DNA of 64,000 nucleotides from Corallococcus sp. AS-1-6. Lineage in GTDB: Bacteria > Myxococcota > Myxococcia > Myxococcales > Myxococcaceae. The stretch is taken from contig NZ_JAIQDE010000006.1 in NCBI RefSeq assembly GCF_020037015.1, positions 1 to 64,000 of the forward strand, in the 5' to 3' direction. This document shows, piece after piece, positions 14,271 through 22,992 of the stretch. Position 1 is the first letter of the stretch. Each line of letters opens with the position of its first letter. Under the pieces are notes generated by a model, which saw only the letters and a list, made by a program, of their open reading frames with translations, was not told the origin of the DNA and did not search any database. The position numbers were made by a program, and so were the translations under genes.

Positions 14271-16718
14271 ATGATGACCCCTCCCCGTCGCCACCGCCGG
14301 AGCCCCTGGCTCTCGCGGTGGCATCCCCTTGTCGCCGCGGGCTTCGCCTCGGCGCTGGTCTCCTGCGCCTCCCCGGAAGCCCCCGCCGACACCCCCGCGC
14401 CTTCCGCGCCTTCCGCGCCCGCGGTGGAGGACATCGCGCAGCGTGAGCAGGAGCTGCTCAGTTGGACCCTGGGCGCGAAGTACGACGCCACGCAGGCGAA
14501 CATCACCTTCAACGTGTACTCGTCGCGCGCCACGCGCATCGAGGTGTGGATCTACAAGACGGCCCAGGGCGCGCAGGAGGCCGTCAGCTACGTGATGACG
14601 AAGAACACGACGACCAACGTCTGGTCGAAGACCGTCTCCGTCTCCACGCTGAAGAACAGCTACGGCGTCACCGGCACCGTCTACTACGGCTACCGCGCGT
14701 GGGGCCCCAACTGGACGTACAACTCCACCTGGACCAAGACGAACAACGCGGTGGGCTTCATCGCGGACGTGGACTCCGCGGGCAACCGCTTCAACCCGAA
14801 CAAGCTCCTGTGGGACCCGTACGCGCTGGAGCTGTCGCACGACCCGGTGAACCCCAGCAACACGGACGCCACGGTGTTCGCGTCCGGCCCGCTGCACCGC
14901 TACAAGGACAGCGGCCCGTTCGCGCCCAAGGGCATCGTGCTGCCGCCGGACGCCACGGCCACGGGCACCAAGCCCACGCGCGCCTTCAAGGACGACATCG
15001 TCTATGAGGTGCACCTGCGCGGCCTGACGAAGCAGGACACCGGCTCCGGGTTGGACGCCGCCTGTCTGGGCACCTACAAGACGGCGGGCCAGAAGGCGGC
15101 GCAGTTGGCGGCGCTGGGCGTGACGGCGGTGGAGTTCCTGCCGCTGCACGAGACGGACAACGGCAACAACGACACCGTCATGAGCACCGCGGGCGACAAC
15201 TACTGGGGTTACATGAACCTCAGCTACTTCGCGCCGGACCGCCGCTACGCGTGCGACCAGACGCCGGGCGGGCCCACGCGCGAGTTCAAGACCATGGTGA
15301 AGGCGTTCCACGACGCCGGCATCAAGGTGCTGGTGGACGTGGTCTACAACCACACCGGCGAGGGCGGCGCGTGGATCAACGGCGACCCGACCACGTACAA
15401 CGTCATGTCGTACCGGGGCCTGGACAACCCCACGTACTACAGCCTGACGAAGGACATGAAGTTCAACTGGGACAACACGGGCGTGGGCGGCAACTTCAAC
15501 ACGTTCAACCCCACGGCCCGCAACGTCATCCTGCATTCGCTGTCCTACTGGAAGGACACGCTGGGCGTGGACGGCTTCCGGTTCGACCTGGCGTCCGTGC
15601 TGGGCAATGTCTACGAACACCAGACGGACACCCACGACGGCTACTTCTACGACCGGGACAACCCGAACACCGCGCTCAACCAAATCACCACGCAGTTGGA
15701 CCCGCGCCCGGAGGCGGGCGGCGCGGGCACGGACTTCATCGCGGAGCCGTGGGCCATTGGCGGCAATTCCTACCAGGTGGGCAACTTCCCGGCGAAGTGG
15801 CGGGAGTGGAACGGCGCGTTCCGCGACACGTTCCGCAAGGACCAGAACCAGTTGGGCGTGGAGAGCGTGACGCCGGCGCAACTGGCCACGCGCTTCGCGG
15901 GCTCGTCGGACCTGTACTCGGATGACGGCCGCAAGCCGGCCGCGTCCGTGAACTTCATGGTGGCCCACGACGGCCTCACCTTGAAGGACCTGTACTCGTG
16001 CAACAGCAAGAACAACAGCCAGCCGTGGCCCTACGGCCCGTCCGACGGCGGCGAGGACAGCAACCACAGTTGGGACCAGGGCGGCAGCGCGGCGCTCCAG
16101 CGGCAGGCGGCGCGCAACGGCCTGGCGTTCATGATGCTGAGCGCGGGCGTGCCCATGCTGACGGGGGGTGACGAGTTCCTGCGCACGCAGTACTGCAACA
16201 ACAACGTCTACAACCTGGACTCGAACAAGAACTGGCTGGACTACGCGTGGAGCGCGGACCAGTCCAACTTCCGCCTCTTCGCCAAGAACCTCATCGCGTT
16301 CCGCAAGGCGCACCCCGCGCTCCGTCCGGCGGACTTCTACAAGACGAACGACAACAACGGGAACGTGATGGAGCAGCACCGCTGGTTCAAGCCGGACGGC
16401 CTGGTCCCGGACGCGGCGTACTTCAACAGCGCGAGCAACCACGCGCTGGCGTACCGCATCGACGCGACGGAGTTCGCCGGTGAGACGGTGAGCGCCATCT
16501 ACGTCGCCTACAACGGCTGGTCCGCCAGCGTGAACTTCCTGCTGCCGTGGCCGGGCAGCGGCAAGCAGTGGTACCGGGTGACGGACACCTGCTCGTGGAT
16601 TGAGAGCCGGGGCGCGGATCAGGTGCTGCTCAACCCGGGCAGCGCGGACCTGATTGGCGGCGAGGCCGCGAGCTACGGCCTGTGCGGCCGCGGCGTGCTG
16701 GTGCTGGTGGCCAAGTAG
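14271..16718 (+). CDS. Lipoprotein isoamylase / glycogen-debranching GH13 enzyme
   Basis: 815 residues. A lipoprotein signal (VAAGFASALVSC) is followed by an N-terminal beta-sandwich module (about 55-175) and a GH13 alpha-amylase barrel. GH13 regions are visible: DVVYNHT (conserved Asn and His), the nucleophile Asp in DGFRFDLAS, the acid/base Glu in FIAEPW and the third acid Asp in VAHDGLTL. The family hydrolyses alpha-1,6 branches of glycogen or amylopectin, and the order of domains matches secreted Pseudomonas-type isoamylase. An export signal suggests extracellular polysaccharide use, unlike cytoplasmic GlgX. A TTGACT (14162-14167) is a possible -35, but no good -10 follows. A hairpin lies just after the stop. 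Confidence 0.88.
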   Translation: MMTPPRRHRRSPWLSRWHPLVAAGFASALVSCASPEAPADTPAPSAPSAPAVEDIAQREQELLSWTLGAKYDATQANITFNVYSSRATRIEVWIYKTAQGAQEAVSYVMTKNTTTNVWSKTVSVSTLKNSYGVTGTVYYGYRAWGPNWTYNSTWTKTNNAVGFIADVDSAGNRFNPNKLLWDPYALELSHDPVNPSNTDATVFASGPLHRYKDSGPFAPKGIVLPPDATATGTKPTRAFKDDIVYEVHLRGLTKQDTGSGLDAACLGTYKTAGQKAAQLAALGVTAVEFLPLHETDNGNNDTVMSTAGDNYWGYMNLSYFAPDRRYACDQTPGGPTREFKTMVKAFHDAGIKVLVDVVYNHTGEGGAWINGDPTTYNVMSYRGLDNPTYYSLTKDMKFNWDNTGVGGNFNTFNPTARNVILHSLSYWKDTLGVDGFRFDLASVLGNVYEHQTDTHDGYFYDRDNPNTALNQITTQLDPRPEAGGAGTDFIAEPWAIGGNSYQVGNFPAKWREWNGAFRDTFRKDQNQLGVESVTPAQLATRFAGSSDLYSDDGRKPAASVNFMVAHDGLTLKDLYSCNSKNNSQPWPYGPSDGGEDSNHSWDQGGSAALQRQAARNGLAFMMLSAGVPMLTGGDEFLRTQYCNNNVYNLDSNKNWLDYAWSADQSNFRLFAKNLIAFRKAHPALRPADFYKTNDNNGNVMEQHRWFKPDGLVPDAAYFNSASNHALAYRIDATEFAGETVSAIYVAYNGWSASVNFLLPWPGSGKQWYRVTDTCSWIESRGADQVLLNPGSADLIGGEAASYGLCGRGVLVLVAK

Positions 16719-16733
16719 CGTGAAGGCCGTGGA

Positions 16734-16763
16734 GGGCCCGGCGCTTTTCCTGGGGCCGGGCCC
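16734..16763 (+). terminator. Terminator-like hairpin after the isoamylase gene
   Basis: GGGCCCGGC (16734-16742) and GCCGGGCCC (16755-16763) form a perfect 9-bp GC stem with a 12-nt loop, 15 nt after the stop. The T-tract is poor (only TT follows), so termination strength is uncertain. Confidence 0.55.
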
Positions 16764-16825
16764 TTCGCGATAAGGCAGGCACTTCACCCCGCGCATGCGT
16801 GGCGGCGAGCCGGTATAAGGCAGCC

Positions 16826-17488
16826 ATGGCCCAGAATGACAGCGCGGTGGCGAAGCGGCTTCAGCAGGAGGACTCGTTCGAAAAGGAGACGTTCGAGGGG
16901 TTGGACCTCCAGGGCGTCGACCTGGGTGACAAGGAATTCTACCAGTGCACCTTCCTGAACTGTGAATTGCAGGAGGGCCGGTGGAAGGACACGCTGCTGG
17001 AGGCGTGTGTGTTCCGGGGCTGCAACCTGACGCGCGCGAACTTCAATGGCATCCGTCTGAGGGACGTGCGCTTCGAGGGTTCGAAGCTGATGGGCATTGA
17101 TTGGACGGGCGTGGCGCCGAACCCGGAGGTGAACTTCGAGGAGTGCGGCCTGCCCTACAGCTCGTTCGTGGCGCTGAGTCTTCGCCAGACGTCCTTCGTG
17201 CGCTGCGTGGCGAGGGAAGCGAACTTCTTCGACATGGACCTGACGGACGCGGACTTCACGGGCGCGGACCTCACCGGCAGCAACTTCCGCGGCTGCACGC
17301 TGACCCGGACGGACTTCTCCGGGGCCACGGGCCTGATGCTCGACCCCGCGCACAACAAGCTGAAGGAGACGCGCATCCCGCAGGACACGGCGATGTCCGT
17401 GGTCCATGAACTGGGCATGCGCGTGGAGGGCTACCACGCGAAGGCGGGTGGACGCGGCGGGGCGAAGAAGACCGGGTCGAAGCGGTGA
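16826..17488 (+). CDS. Pentapeptide-repeat protein
   Basis: 220 residues. Runs of A(D/N)LxX-type pentapeptides are seen from about residue 22 to 175, for example LTDADFTGADLTGSNFRG and LTRTDFSGATGL, which fold as a right-handed quadrilateral helix. Some members mimic DNA and bind gyrase (Qnr/MfpA type), but most have no known role, and nothing here singles out either. The ATG at 16826 has AAGG 6 nt upstream; an in-frame GTG at 16799 would add nine residues. Its stop overlaps the GTG of the next gene by 4 nt, so the two are co-translated. Confidence 0.85.
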   Translation: MAQNDSAVAKRLQQEDSFEKETFEGLDLQGVDLGDKEFYQCTFLNCELQEGRWKDTLLEACVFRGCNLTRANFNGIRLRDVRFEGSKLMGIDWTGVAPNPEVNFEECGLPYSSFVALSLRQTSFVRCVAREANFFDMDLTDADFTGADLTGSNFRGCTLTRTDFSGATGLMLDPAHNKLKETRIPQDTAMSVVHELGMRVEGYHAKAGGRGGAKKTGSKR

Positions 17489-18003
17489 AGGACGGCAGCC
17501 CGTTCGACCTGGTCTCCGTCGTGCGAATCGGCGTGATGGTGGAGATGGGGCTCGTCGGGCTCAAGCAGATCATCGCCTGGGCGGATGCCTGGGTGATGAA
17601 GCTGGATGACCCACCGCGCTGGTTGCTGGAAATGTGCACCGCGCCAGATGCCGACACAGCGCTGGGGCTGATCCGCGACATTCCGATGCTTCCGTTTCCA
17701 GCCACTCCCGAGGAAATCCGCGAGGAGAATGCGGACCACCTGGCGAGCCTGGTCCTCCGCCACCGAAACGGGGCGCTCTCCTGGGGGGATTTCCTCTTTC
17801 AAGCAGGTCAGTATCTGGATCGCGCGCGCAGGGCCGATCAGTGCGAGCGGTTCTTCATGCGGTTGAACCTGCTGGAGCGCATGGGCTTTCCGGAAGACCT
17901 GGTGCAGGCCCAGCGGGAGGACATCGAGCGCGACCTCGTGGACGCGCTGGCACGGATGGAGTCCGCCCATCGGCGGTTCGAGGCGGAGGCGCGCGGGCAC
18001 TGA
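17485..18003 (+). CDS. Conserved-looking hypothetical protein
   Basis: 172 residues, no family recognised. The protein is mostly helical with a hydrophobic start (VVRIGVMVEMGLVGLKQIIAW) and a charged C-terminal half (CERFFMRLNLLERMG). It starts with GTG in a GTGA overlap with the pentapeptide-repeat gene, so it is likely co-translated with it. Base composition at third positions is less extreme than in its neighbours. Its last 149 nt overlap the convergent GntR-type gene on the other strand. Confidence 0.6.
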   Translation: MKDGSPFDLVSVVRIGVMVEMGLVGLKQIIAWADAWVMKLDDPPRWLLEMCTAPDADTALGLIRDIPMLPFPATPEEIREENADHLASLVLRHRNGALSWGDFLFQAGQYLDRARRADQCERFFMRLNLLERMGFPEDLVQAQREDIERDLVDALARMESAHRRFEAEARGH

Positions 18004-19141
18004 AGCCCCGGTAATCCGAGCACGACGCAGGTGGCCCCAGGGCATGAACCATGAAGCGCCAGAGTCGCGCAATCCACCCGCCCAGGCGGCCCCCCGTCTC
18101 CTGCGGCAGTCCAATCCGATGGTCGGACGAGGTCTCCGAGGCCGCGGCCTGCTCGTCCGCCCCGGTGCCATCACCCACGAACTCGTTGAGAACGGGCATT
18201 GGAACGGTTGGCGGCGGCAGCGCCCCACACTCCAGCTCCAGGTGGAGGGCCTCCGCCTGGGGACAGGATGCGCCCCCGAGCGCTCCGATATCCTCCGCGG
18301 CTGGCACACGCGGGCCAAGGTCTCTCTCGTCCACGTCAGGCCGTGCCTTCGGCGCGCCGCACGGCGCGGGAGCTGACGCGGAGGCGCTGAGCGGCGCTTC
18401 CTGAGAGCACGCGGCTTCGGAGGAGACCGGCTCCTGGAGGACGGGAGCGAAGGCCTCCAGCATGCGATCATCGCGCGCCTTCAGCAGCGCCGGCAGTTCG
18501 TGCTGAAGCCTCCGCGCGTCGCGCTCATCCAGCGCCCCCACTGCGCGCCAGGCCCACTCGCGCAGCAACTCTCCCCCCATGAAAGGCTGCAGCCGGTCCG
18601 CGCCTCCCAGGAAGGCCCGTTGCAGGGACTGAACGAGGAGCACATGCCCGGGCCGCTCGGCCACCCGGGCTGCCAGCCGTAGCAACTCGAATTCCGCCTG
18701 GGCGCAAGCTGTACCCGACTCCCAGCGCGCCGCGTCCTGGAGCCGGAAGCACGCGCTCCCCAGCCGGTCCAGGTCGCGGTCCGAGGCCTTCGCGCAGCAG
18801 TCGACCAGCAGTTCCACCAGCACCTGCCGCTTGAGGCTGAAGTACCCATCCAGCAGCCACCGGGCGTCCGGCGAGCGCGCGTCATGCAGCGCCAGGCTCA
18901 GGTTCTCCAGCGTCAGCGATTCATCCAGCGCCACCGCGCGCGTCTTGCGCCCGGGGCGCTGCACCACGAGGCCCCGTGCCGCCAACCGCCGCAGCGCCTC
19001 GCGGATGGTGCCCCGGCATACGCCATAGCGACGTGCCAGCTCCGCTTCGGAAGCGAATCGCCCGCTCGGGTGACACCGCCCCAGCGCGATATCGCTCTCA
19101 ATCCGCGCTTCCACGTACGCCACGAGCCCGCCCCGATTCAT
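17855..19141 (-). CDS. GntR-family DNA-binding regulator with helical effector-like domain
   Basis: 428 residues. The N-terminal winged helix (about 1-70) has the GntR pattern: ASEAELARRYGVCRGTIREA, then LRRLAARGLVVQRPGRKT. The helical part after residue 85 resembles FCD-type ligand domains (for example DDRMLEAF). The last 150 residues are Pro/Ala-rich, poorly protein-like, and run 149 nt past the stop of the convergent gene, so the true end may be upstream. The ATG at 19141 has GAGGG about 8 nt upstream. Two long palindromes at 19266-19339 may be operators or terminators. The target genes are unknown. It is downstream of modC on the same strand, but there is no evidence that it controls molybdate uptake. 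Confidence 0.75.
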   Translation of the reverse strand: MNRGGLVAYVEARIESDIALGRCHPSGRFASEAELARRYGVCRGTIREALRRLAARGLVVQRPGRKTRAVALDESLTLENLSLALHDARSPDARWLLDGYFSLKRQVLVELLVDCCAKASDRDLDRLGSACFRLQDAARWESGTACAQAEFELLRLAARVAERPGHVLLVQSLQRAFLGGADRLQPFMGGELLREWAWRAVGALDERDARRLQHELPALLKARDDRMLEAFAPVLQEPVSSEAACSQEAPLSASASAPAPCGAPKARPDVDERDLGPRVPAAEDIGALGGASCPQAEALHLELECGALPPPTVPMPVLNEFVGDGTGADEQAAASETSSDHRIGLPQETGGRLGGWIARLWRFMVHALGPPASCSDYRGFSARAPPPRTADGRTPSVPARPRGRARCPPAGPAPGLPESPCAPAGSTA

Positions 19142-19265
19142 CCCCATCCCCCCTCTTCGCCTCAGCATCGCCATCCAACCATGGGGGTCTGACATGGGCG
19201 CGAGCCCCCACCGTCCGCGTGGCCTGCTGGAAGGGGGCACCCTCCAGCCCCGAGCGATGCAAACC

Positions 19266-19282
19266 TGTCCGACAGTCGGACA
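19266..19282. promoter_or_regulatory. Palindrome copy 1 (TGTCCGAC-A-GTCGGACA)
   Basis: A perfect 17-bp inverted repeat 125 nt upstream of the GntR-type start. The flanks are not symmetrical on the right side. Its centre at 19274 lies 51 bp from that of copy 2, close to five helical turns. Confidence 0.55.
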
Positions 19283-19310
19283 CGTTCGCGGGTTCAGGCA
19301 TCGTGCGGCG

Positions 19311-19339
19311 AAAACCTGTCCGACAGTCGGACAGGTTTT
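19311..19339. promoter_or_regulatory. Palindrome copy 2 (extended, 29 bp)
   Basis: The same 17-bp core as copy 1 extends by ACC/GGT and then AAA/TTT flanks into a perfect 29-bp inverted repeat centred at 19325. As RNA it would form a strong stem followed by U residues on either strand, so it could also be a bidirectional terminator for modC. Operator and terminator readings cannot be separated by eye. Confidence 0.55.
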
Positions 19340-19503
19340 GAGCCAGCGCGCCCGGCGGGCCGCCTCTGCCGGTGACTCCGCCCTTCCTGACGTCCGCGAA
19401 ATCACCCTGGACTGAGATGGCTCTCCGTTGAACTCCACGAGGCGCGTATCCTGCGGAGTCGTTTCAGGTCCCTGACCTCCTCGACGTGCCTCTGCCCCAC
19501 TGC

Positions 19504-20574
19504 TCAGGAAGTCCGGCCCGCCAGGCGGCGGCAGGCGGAGGACTTCACCGCGAGGTACACGCGCAGCCCCGGGGCAATGCGCAGCTCATGCACGGCGGCG
19601 TGTGTGAGGCGGACCACCCAGTGCACTCCCGTCACGTCCACGTGGGTCGCGCACTCCCCTGCCCCCGCGTCCTCCAGCTTCGTCACCGCGCCTTCGAGCA
19701 CGTTGCGCGCGGAGACGCCGCTCAGCGGCCCGGTGGACAGGAGGATGTCCTCGGCGGGCACGGCGTAGGCGGCTCGGGTGCCGTGGGGCAGCTCCGGCGC
19801 GTCCGGCACCCAGAGCGACAGGCCTTCCGTGACGCGCAGCCGCGTGCCTCCGGATGAGGGATGTTCCAGGGTGCCTTCGAGGATGTTCTCCTCGGGCTCA
19901 CCGGTGAGCAGGCCTCGCGCCACGGTGCCCAGCACCGTGTCCGCGGGGCCCACGGCCTTCACCACGCCGCCGTCCAGGAGCAGCGCCTCGCGGGCCAGGG
20001 CCCGTGCCTCACCGAGTTGGTGGGTGACGTAGAGCAAGGGCACCCGGGCTTCGTCGCGCACGCGCAGGAGGTACGGCAGCACGCGCTCCTTCAACGCGAC
20101 GTCCAGCGCGGCCAGGGGCTCGTCCAGCAACAGCAGCGCGGGGTTCGTCGCGAGCGCCCGCGCCAGCGCGACCCGCTGCTTCTCGCCTCCGGACAGCGTC
20201 ACCGGGTAGCGGTGCAGCAGCGGCTCCAGCTCCAGCAGATGCACGGCCTCGTCCACGCGCGACGGCCGTCCGGCGCGCACGCCGAAGCGCACGTTCTGCC
20301 CGGCGGTGAGGTGCGGGAAGAGCAACGCGTCCTGCGGCACGTAGCCCATGCGGCGCGCTTCGGGCGGCACGTCGATACGAGCGGCCGTGTCGAGGAGCAC
20401 GCGGTCATCGACCACGACGCGCCCTGTGGCGCCCCGCCGCAAGCCCGCGAGCACCTCGAGGAGTGACGTCTTTCCGGAGCCCGAGCGCCCCAGCACCGCC
20501 ACCGACGCGGACGTGAAGCGCGCTTCGACCTCCAGCGTGAAGCGTGCCAGGGGCAACCGCAGGGAGAGCTCCAT
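19504..20574 (-). CDS. modC: Molybdate ABC transporter ATP-binding protein ModC
   Basis: 356 residues, the usual ModC length. The ATPase part has Walker A GRSGSGKTS (about 33), signature LSGGEKQRVALARAL and Walker B LLLLDEPLAALD. The C-terminal 100 residues resemble the TOBE domain that binds molybdate and regulates transport. The protein energises import of MoO4 with ModB. The ATG at 20574 is preferred to a start at 20721 that would overlap modB and add 49 residues with no ABC similarity. It follows modB after a 127-nt gap. Confidence 0.88.
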   Translation of the reverse strand: MELSLRLPLARFTLEVEARFTSASVAVLGRSGSGKTSLLEVLAGLRRGATGRVVVDDRVLLDTAARIDVPPEARRMGYVPQDALLFPHLTAGQNVRFGVRAGRPSRVDEAVHLLELEPLLHRYPVTLSGGEKQRVALARALATNPALLLLDEPLAALDVALKERVLPYLLRVRDEARVPLLYVTHQLGEARALAREALLLDGGVVKAVGPADTVLGTVARGLLTGEPEENILEGTLEHPSSGGTRLRVTEGLSLWVPDAPELPHGTRAAYAVPAEDILLSTGPLSGVSARNVLEGAVTKLEDAGAGECATHVDVTGVHWVVRLTHAAVHELRIAPGLRVYLAVKSSACRRLAGRTS

Positions 20575-20701
20575 CACGAGCGCGCGCCCCTTGCCCGCGT
20601 GGTGCCCCGTCCACCCTCCGTGGACACGCGGTTTCCCGAAGCCGCCGGCTTGGGCATGCGGGACCGCACGGCGTGCATCGCCCAGCGTGCAGGTCCGTGG
20701 C

Positions 20702-21379
20702 TCACGCGAGCCCCCGGGCACCGCGGCGCCGCGTCACCACTTCCGTCACGTACATGGCCCCGAACGCGAGCACCACCGAGACGCCCGCGAGCCTCAGCGC
20801 CTCCGCGTCCTGTCCCACCTGCGTGCGCTGGAAGATGGCCAGCGACAGTGTCTGCGTGCTCCCTGGGATGTTGCCCGCCACCAGCACGGTCGCGCCGAAC
20901 TCCCCCAGCGCCCGTGAGAACGCGAGCAGCGCGCCCGTGAGCACCCCGCGCCAGGCCAGAGGCAGCGTCACCCGGAAGAAGGCCCGCGTGCGCGTGTCCC
21001 CCAGCGTGCGCGCTACGGCCACCAGCCGTGGATCCACCTCCTCGAAGCCCGCGCGCGCGGAGCGCACCAGCAGCGGGAAGGCCATCACCGCGCTGGCCAG
21101 AACCACCGCCTTTGGCGTGAACACCACCTCCACGCCCAGCGCATCCAGCATCCGCCCCAGCGCCGAGTCCCGCGCGAGTAACTCCAGCAGCACCAGCCCC
21201 ACCGCTGTCGGAGGCAGCACCAGCGGCAGGGCCAGCACCGTCTCCACCACGCCGCGCCCCGGGCCCCTCCAGCGTGCGAGCGCGTACGCCGCCGCCACGC
21301 CCGGCACCAGGATGAGCACCGTGGACAGGGCCGCCACCGCCACCGTGAACAGCACCAGCCCTGTCAGTCCGTAGTCCAT
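20702..21379 (-). CDS. modB: Molybdate ABC transporter permease ModB
   Basis: 225 residues, close to the ModB norm of about 230. Five to six hydrophobic helices are seen, beginning LTGLVLFTVAVAALSTVLIL. The EAA-like coupling loop is visible near EFGATVLVAGNIPG. It would form the membrane channel for ModA-delivered molybdate, powered by ModC. The ATG at 21379 is chosen because it puts the first helix right at the N-terminus. An upstream start at 21442 would add 21 unlikely residues. A minisatellite separates this gene from modA, so coupling of the two is looser than in most mod operons. Confidence 0.88.
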   Translation of the reverse strand: MDYGLTGLVLFTVAVAALSTVLILVPGVAAAYALARWRGPGRGVVETVLALPLVLPPTAVGLVLLELLARDSALGRMLDALGVEVVFTPKAVVLASAVMAFPLLVRSARAGFEEVDPRLVAVARTLGDTRTRAFFRVTLPLAWRGVLTGALLAFSRALGEFGATVLVAGNIPGSTQTLSLAIFQRTQVGQDAEALRLAGVSVVLAFGAMYVTEVVTRRRGARGLA

Positions 21380-21554
21380 CACGGCGAGAGATGCCCCGTG
21401 GCCAAGGCCATGCAATGCCTCACCCGCACCGGTGCCAGGCATCGCGGCGAAGCACTGGAGCGAGGGAACTCACGCGCTCCCTTCCCCGCAGCCCACGCCA
21501 GTACTGGCACAACCATCATGGTGCATCCTTCCGTGTGCCCACACCGTCCGGCAT

Positions 21555-22056
21555 CACCCACGCCAGCAGCCAGCGTCACAGCACGTCCTTCCGCGTTCGA
21601 GGCTACGGCCCCAGCACCCACGCCAGCAGCCAGCGTCACAGCACGTCCTTCCGCGTTCGAGGCTACGGCCCCAGCACCCGCGCCAGCAGCCACCGGCACA
21701 GCGCGTCCTTCCGCGTTCGGGGCTACGGCCCCAGCACCCGCGCCAGCAGCCATCGTCAGGGGGCTTCCTTCCGCGTCCGGGCTAGGGCCACAACACCCAC
21801 GCCAGCAGCCATCGTCACGGAGCTTCCTCCCGCGTCCGAGGCTACGGCCCCAGCACCCTCACCAGCAGCCATCGTCACGGTGCTTCCTCCCGCGTCCGAG
21901 GCTACGGCCCCAGCACCCGCGCCAGCAGCCACCGTCACGGGGCTTCCTTCCGCGTCCGCAGCACCCACGCCAGCAGCCGTCGTCATGGCGCGTCCTTCCG
22001 CGTCCGCAGCACCCGCGCCAGCAGCCATCGTCACGGCGCGTCCTTCCGCGTCCCAG
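21555..22056. repeat. Minisatellite of 9 units between modB and modA
   Basis: Six units of 60 nt (one of 59) are followed by three of 48 nt (the last about 47). The 48-nt core is shared; the longer type has a 12-nt insertion. Units 1 and 2 are identical over 60 nt. The modA stop (TCA on the top strand, 22031-22033) lies inside unit 9, so the array looks like repeated duplication of the modA 3' end. A degenerate partial unit precedes it near 21526. In the 651 nt from 21380 to 22030 nothing else was recognised. Confidence 0.85.
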
Positions 22057-22912
22057 CTCCGGACTTCGACGCCGGTACGGCTCGCGGCATCCCTGCATCC
22101 AGTGGCCCCGGGCCACCCGAACTGCCCGGCTCCGTGCCCGTCACTCCCGCGTCCGATGCGGCATTCGCCGTGCTCGCGTCCAGGAAGCCCAGCCGGCGGA
22201 ACTCCTTTCGCGCTTCTTCTGTCTGGAGGAAGCGCACGAACGCGAGCCCGCCTTCCGGTGCCTTGCCCTGCGTCAGCGCCGCCGCCGGATACACGATGCG
22301 CGGCGCGTCCCCCTCCGGCACCGTGAACACCACCCGGACCTTCTTCGATTGCGCCGCGTCCGTCGCGTACACCACGCCCGCGTCCGCCCTGCCCGCTTCC
22401 ACCGCCGCCAGCGCGGCCCGCACGTCCACCGCCGGCACCACGCGCGGCGCCACCTCCGCCCATACGCCCGCCTTCGTCAGCCAAGCCTTCGCGTACACGC
22501 CCGCCGGCACCGCCGCCGGCTCCGCCAACACCACCCGCTTGAGCCCCTTCAGGTCCGCCGGCCCGGCGACCTTCACGGCCGACTTCACCGGCACCACCAC
22601 CACCAGCCGGTTGGACAGCAGGTCCACCCTCGAGCCCGCCTGCACGAGCCCCGCCCGGTCGACCACGTCCAGCTTCGCCTCGTCGGCGGAGAGGAACGCA
22701 TCCGCCGGAGCCCCCGCCACCACCTGACGGGCCAGGTCGCTGGACGCCCCGAAGGCGAACCGCACCCGGTGCCCCGATACCTGCTGGAACGCGGGCGCCA
22801 GCACCTGGAGTGCGTCCGTCGTGCTCGCCGCCGCGAACACCAACACCTCCTCCGCTCGCGCCGCGGACACCGACACCCACGCCAGCAACAACGCCCACCC
22901 CGCATGTCGCAT
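22031..22912 (-). CDS. modA: Molybdate ABC transporter substrate-binding protein ModA
   Basis: 293 residues. A signal peptide (MRHAGWALLLAWVSVSAARA) leads into a type II periplasmic binding fold (EEVLVFAAASTTDAL at the mature N-terminus, then FGASSDLARQV). These segments match the oxyanion-binding loops of ModA-type molybdate and tungstate binders. The C-terminal 40 residues form an Asp/Ala/Gly-rich tail (SDAGVTGTEPGSSGGPGP) outside the fold. The final codons and stop belong to minisatellite unit 9. The ATG at 22912 has GGAGG 8 nt upstream. It is divergent from the MarR gene, so one or both may be controlled from the 89-nt gap. No ModE protein was seen. Confidence 0.87.
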   Translation of the reverse strand: MRHAGWALLLAWVSVSAARAEEVLVFAAASTTDALQVLAPAFQQVSGHRVRFAFGASSDLARQVVAGAPADAFLSADEAKLDVVDRAGLVQAGSRVDLLSNRLVVVVPVKSAVKVAGPADLKGLKRVVLAEPAAVPAGVYAKAWLTKAGVWAEVAPRVVPAVDVRAALAAVEAGRADAGVVYATDAAQSKKVRVVFTVPEGDAPRIVYPAAALTQGKAPEGGLAFVRFLQTEEARKEFRRLGFLDASTANAASDAGVTGTEPGSSGGPGPLDAGMPRAVPASKSGAGTRKDAP

Positions 22913-22992
22913 CGTCCGCTCCTCCCGCCACCGGCCCCGCCGGGAGCCCTTTCCGAGCCTACAAGTTGACCCGCTCCCACCCCGCCGCTAAT

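Larger units (their letters stand above)
19142..19503. other. Intergenic region with two palindromes (362 nt)
   Basis: The region lies after the modC stop (19504) and before the GntR-type gene (19141), both leftward. It holds two copies of the palindrome TGTCCGAC-A-GTCGGACA, listed separately. No other gene or RNA was recognised. Confidence 0.5.

Noticed and set aside
20575-20721. An upstream modC start at 20721
   Set aside because: It would add 49 residues unlike ABC proteins and overlap modB. The ATG at 20574 starts the ATPase domain.
21555-22056. A CRISPR array
   Set aside because: The units are long (48-60 nt), directly joined and lack unique spacers. No cas genes are in the window.
21398-22969. 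A 523-residue plus-strand open frame across the minisatellite and modA
   Set aside because: It is produced by the proline/alanine coding potential of the repeat units and runs antisense through modA; there is no start context or family.
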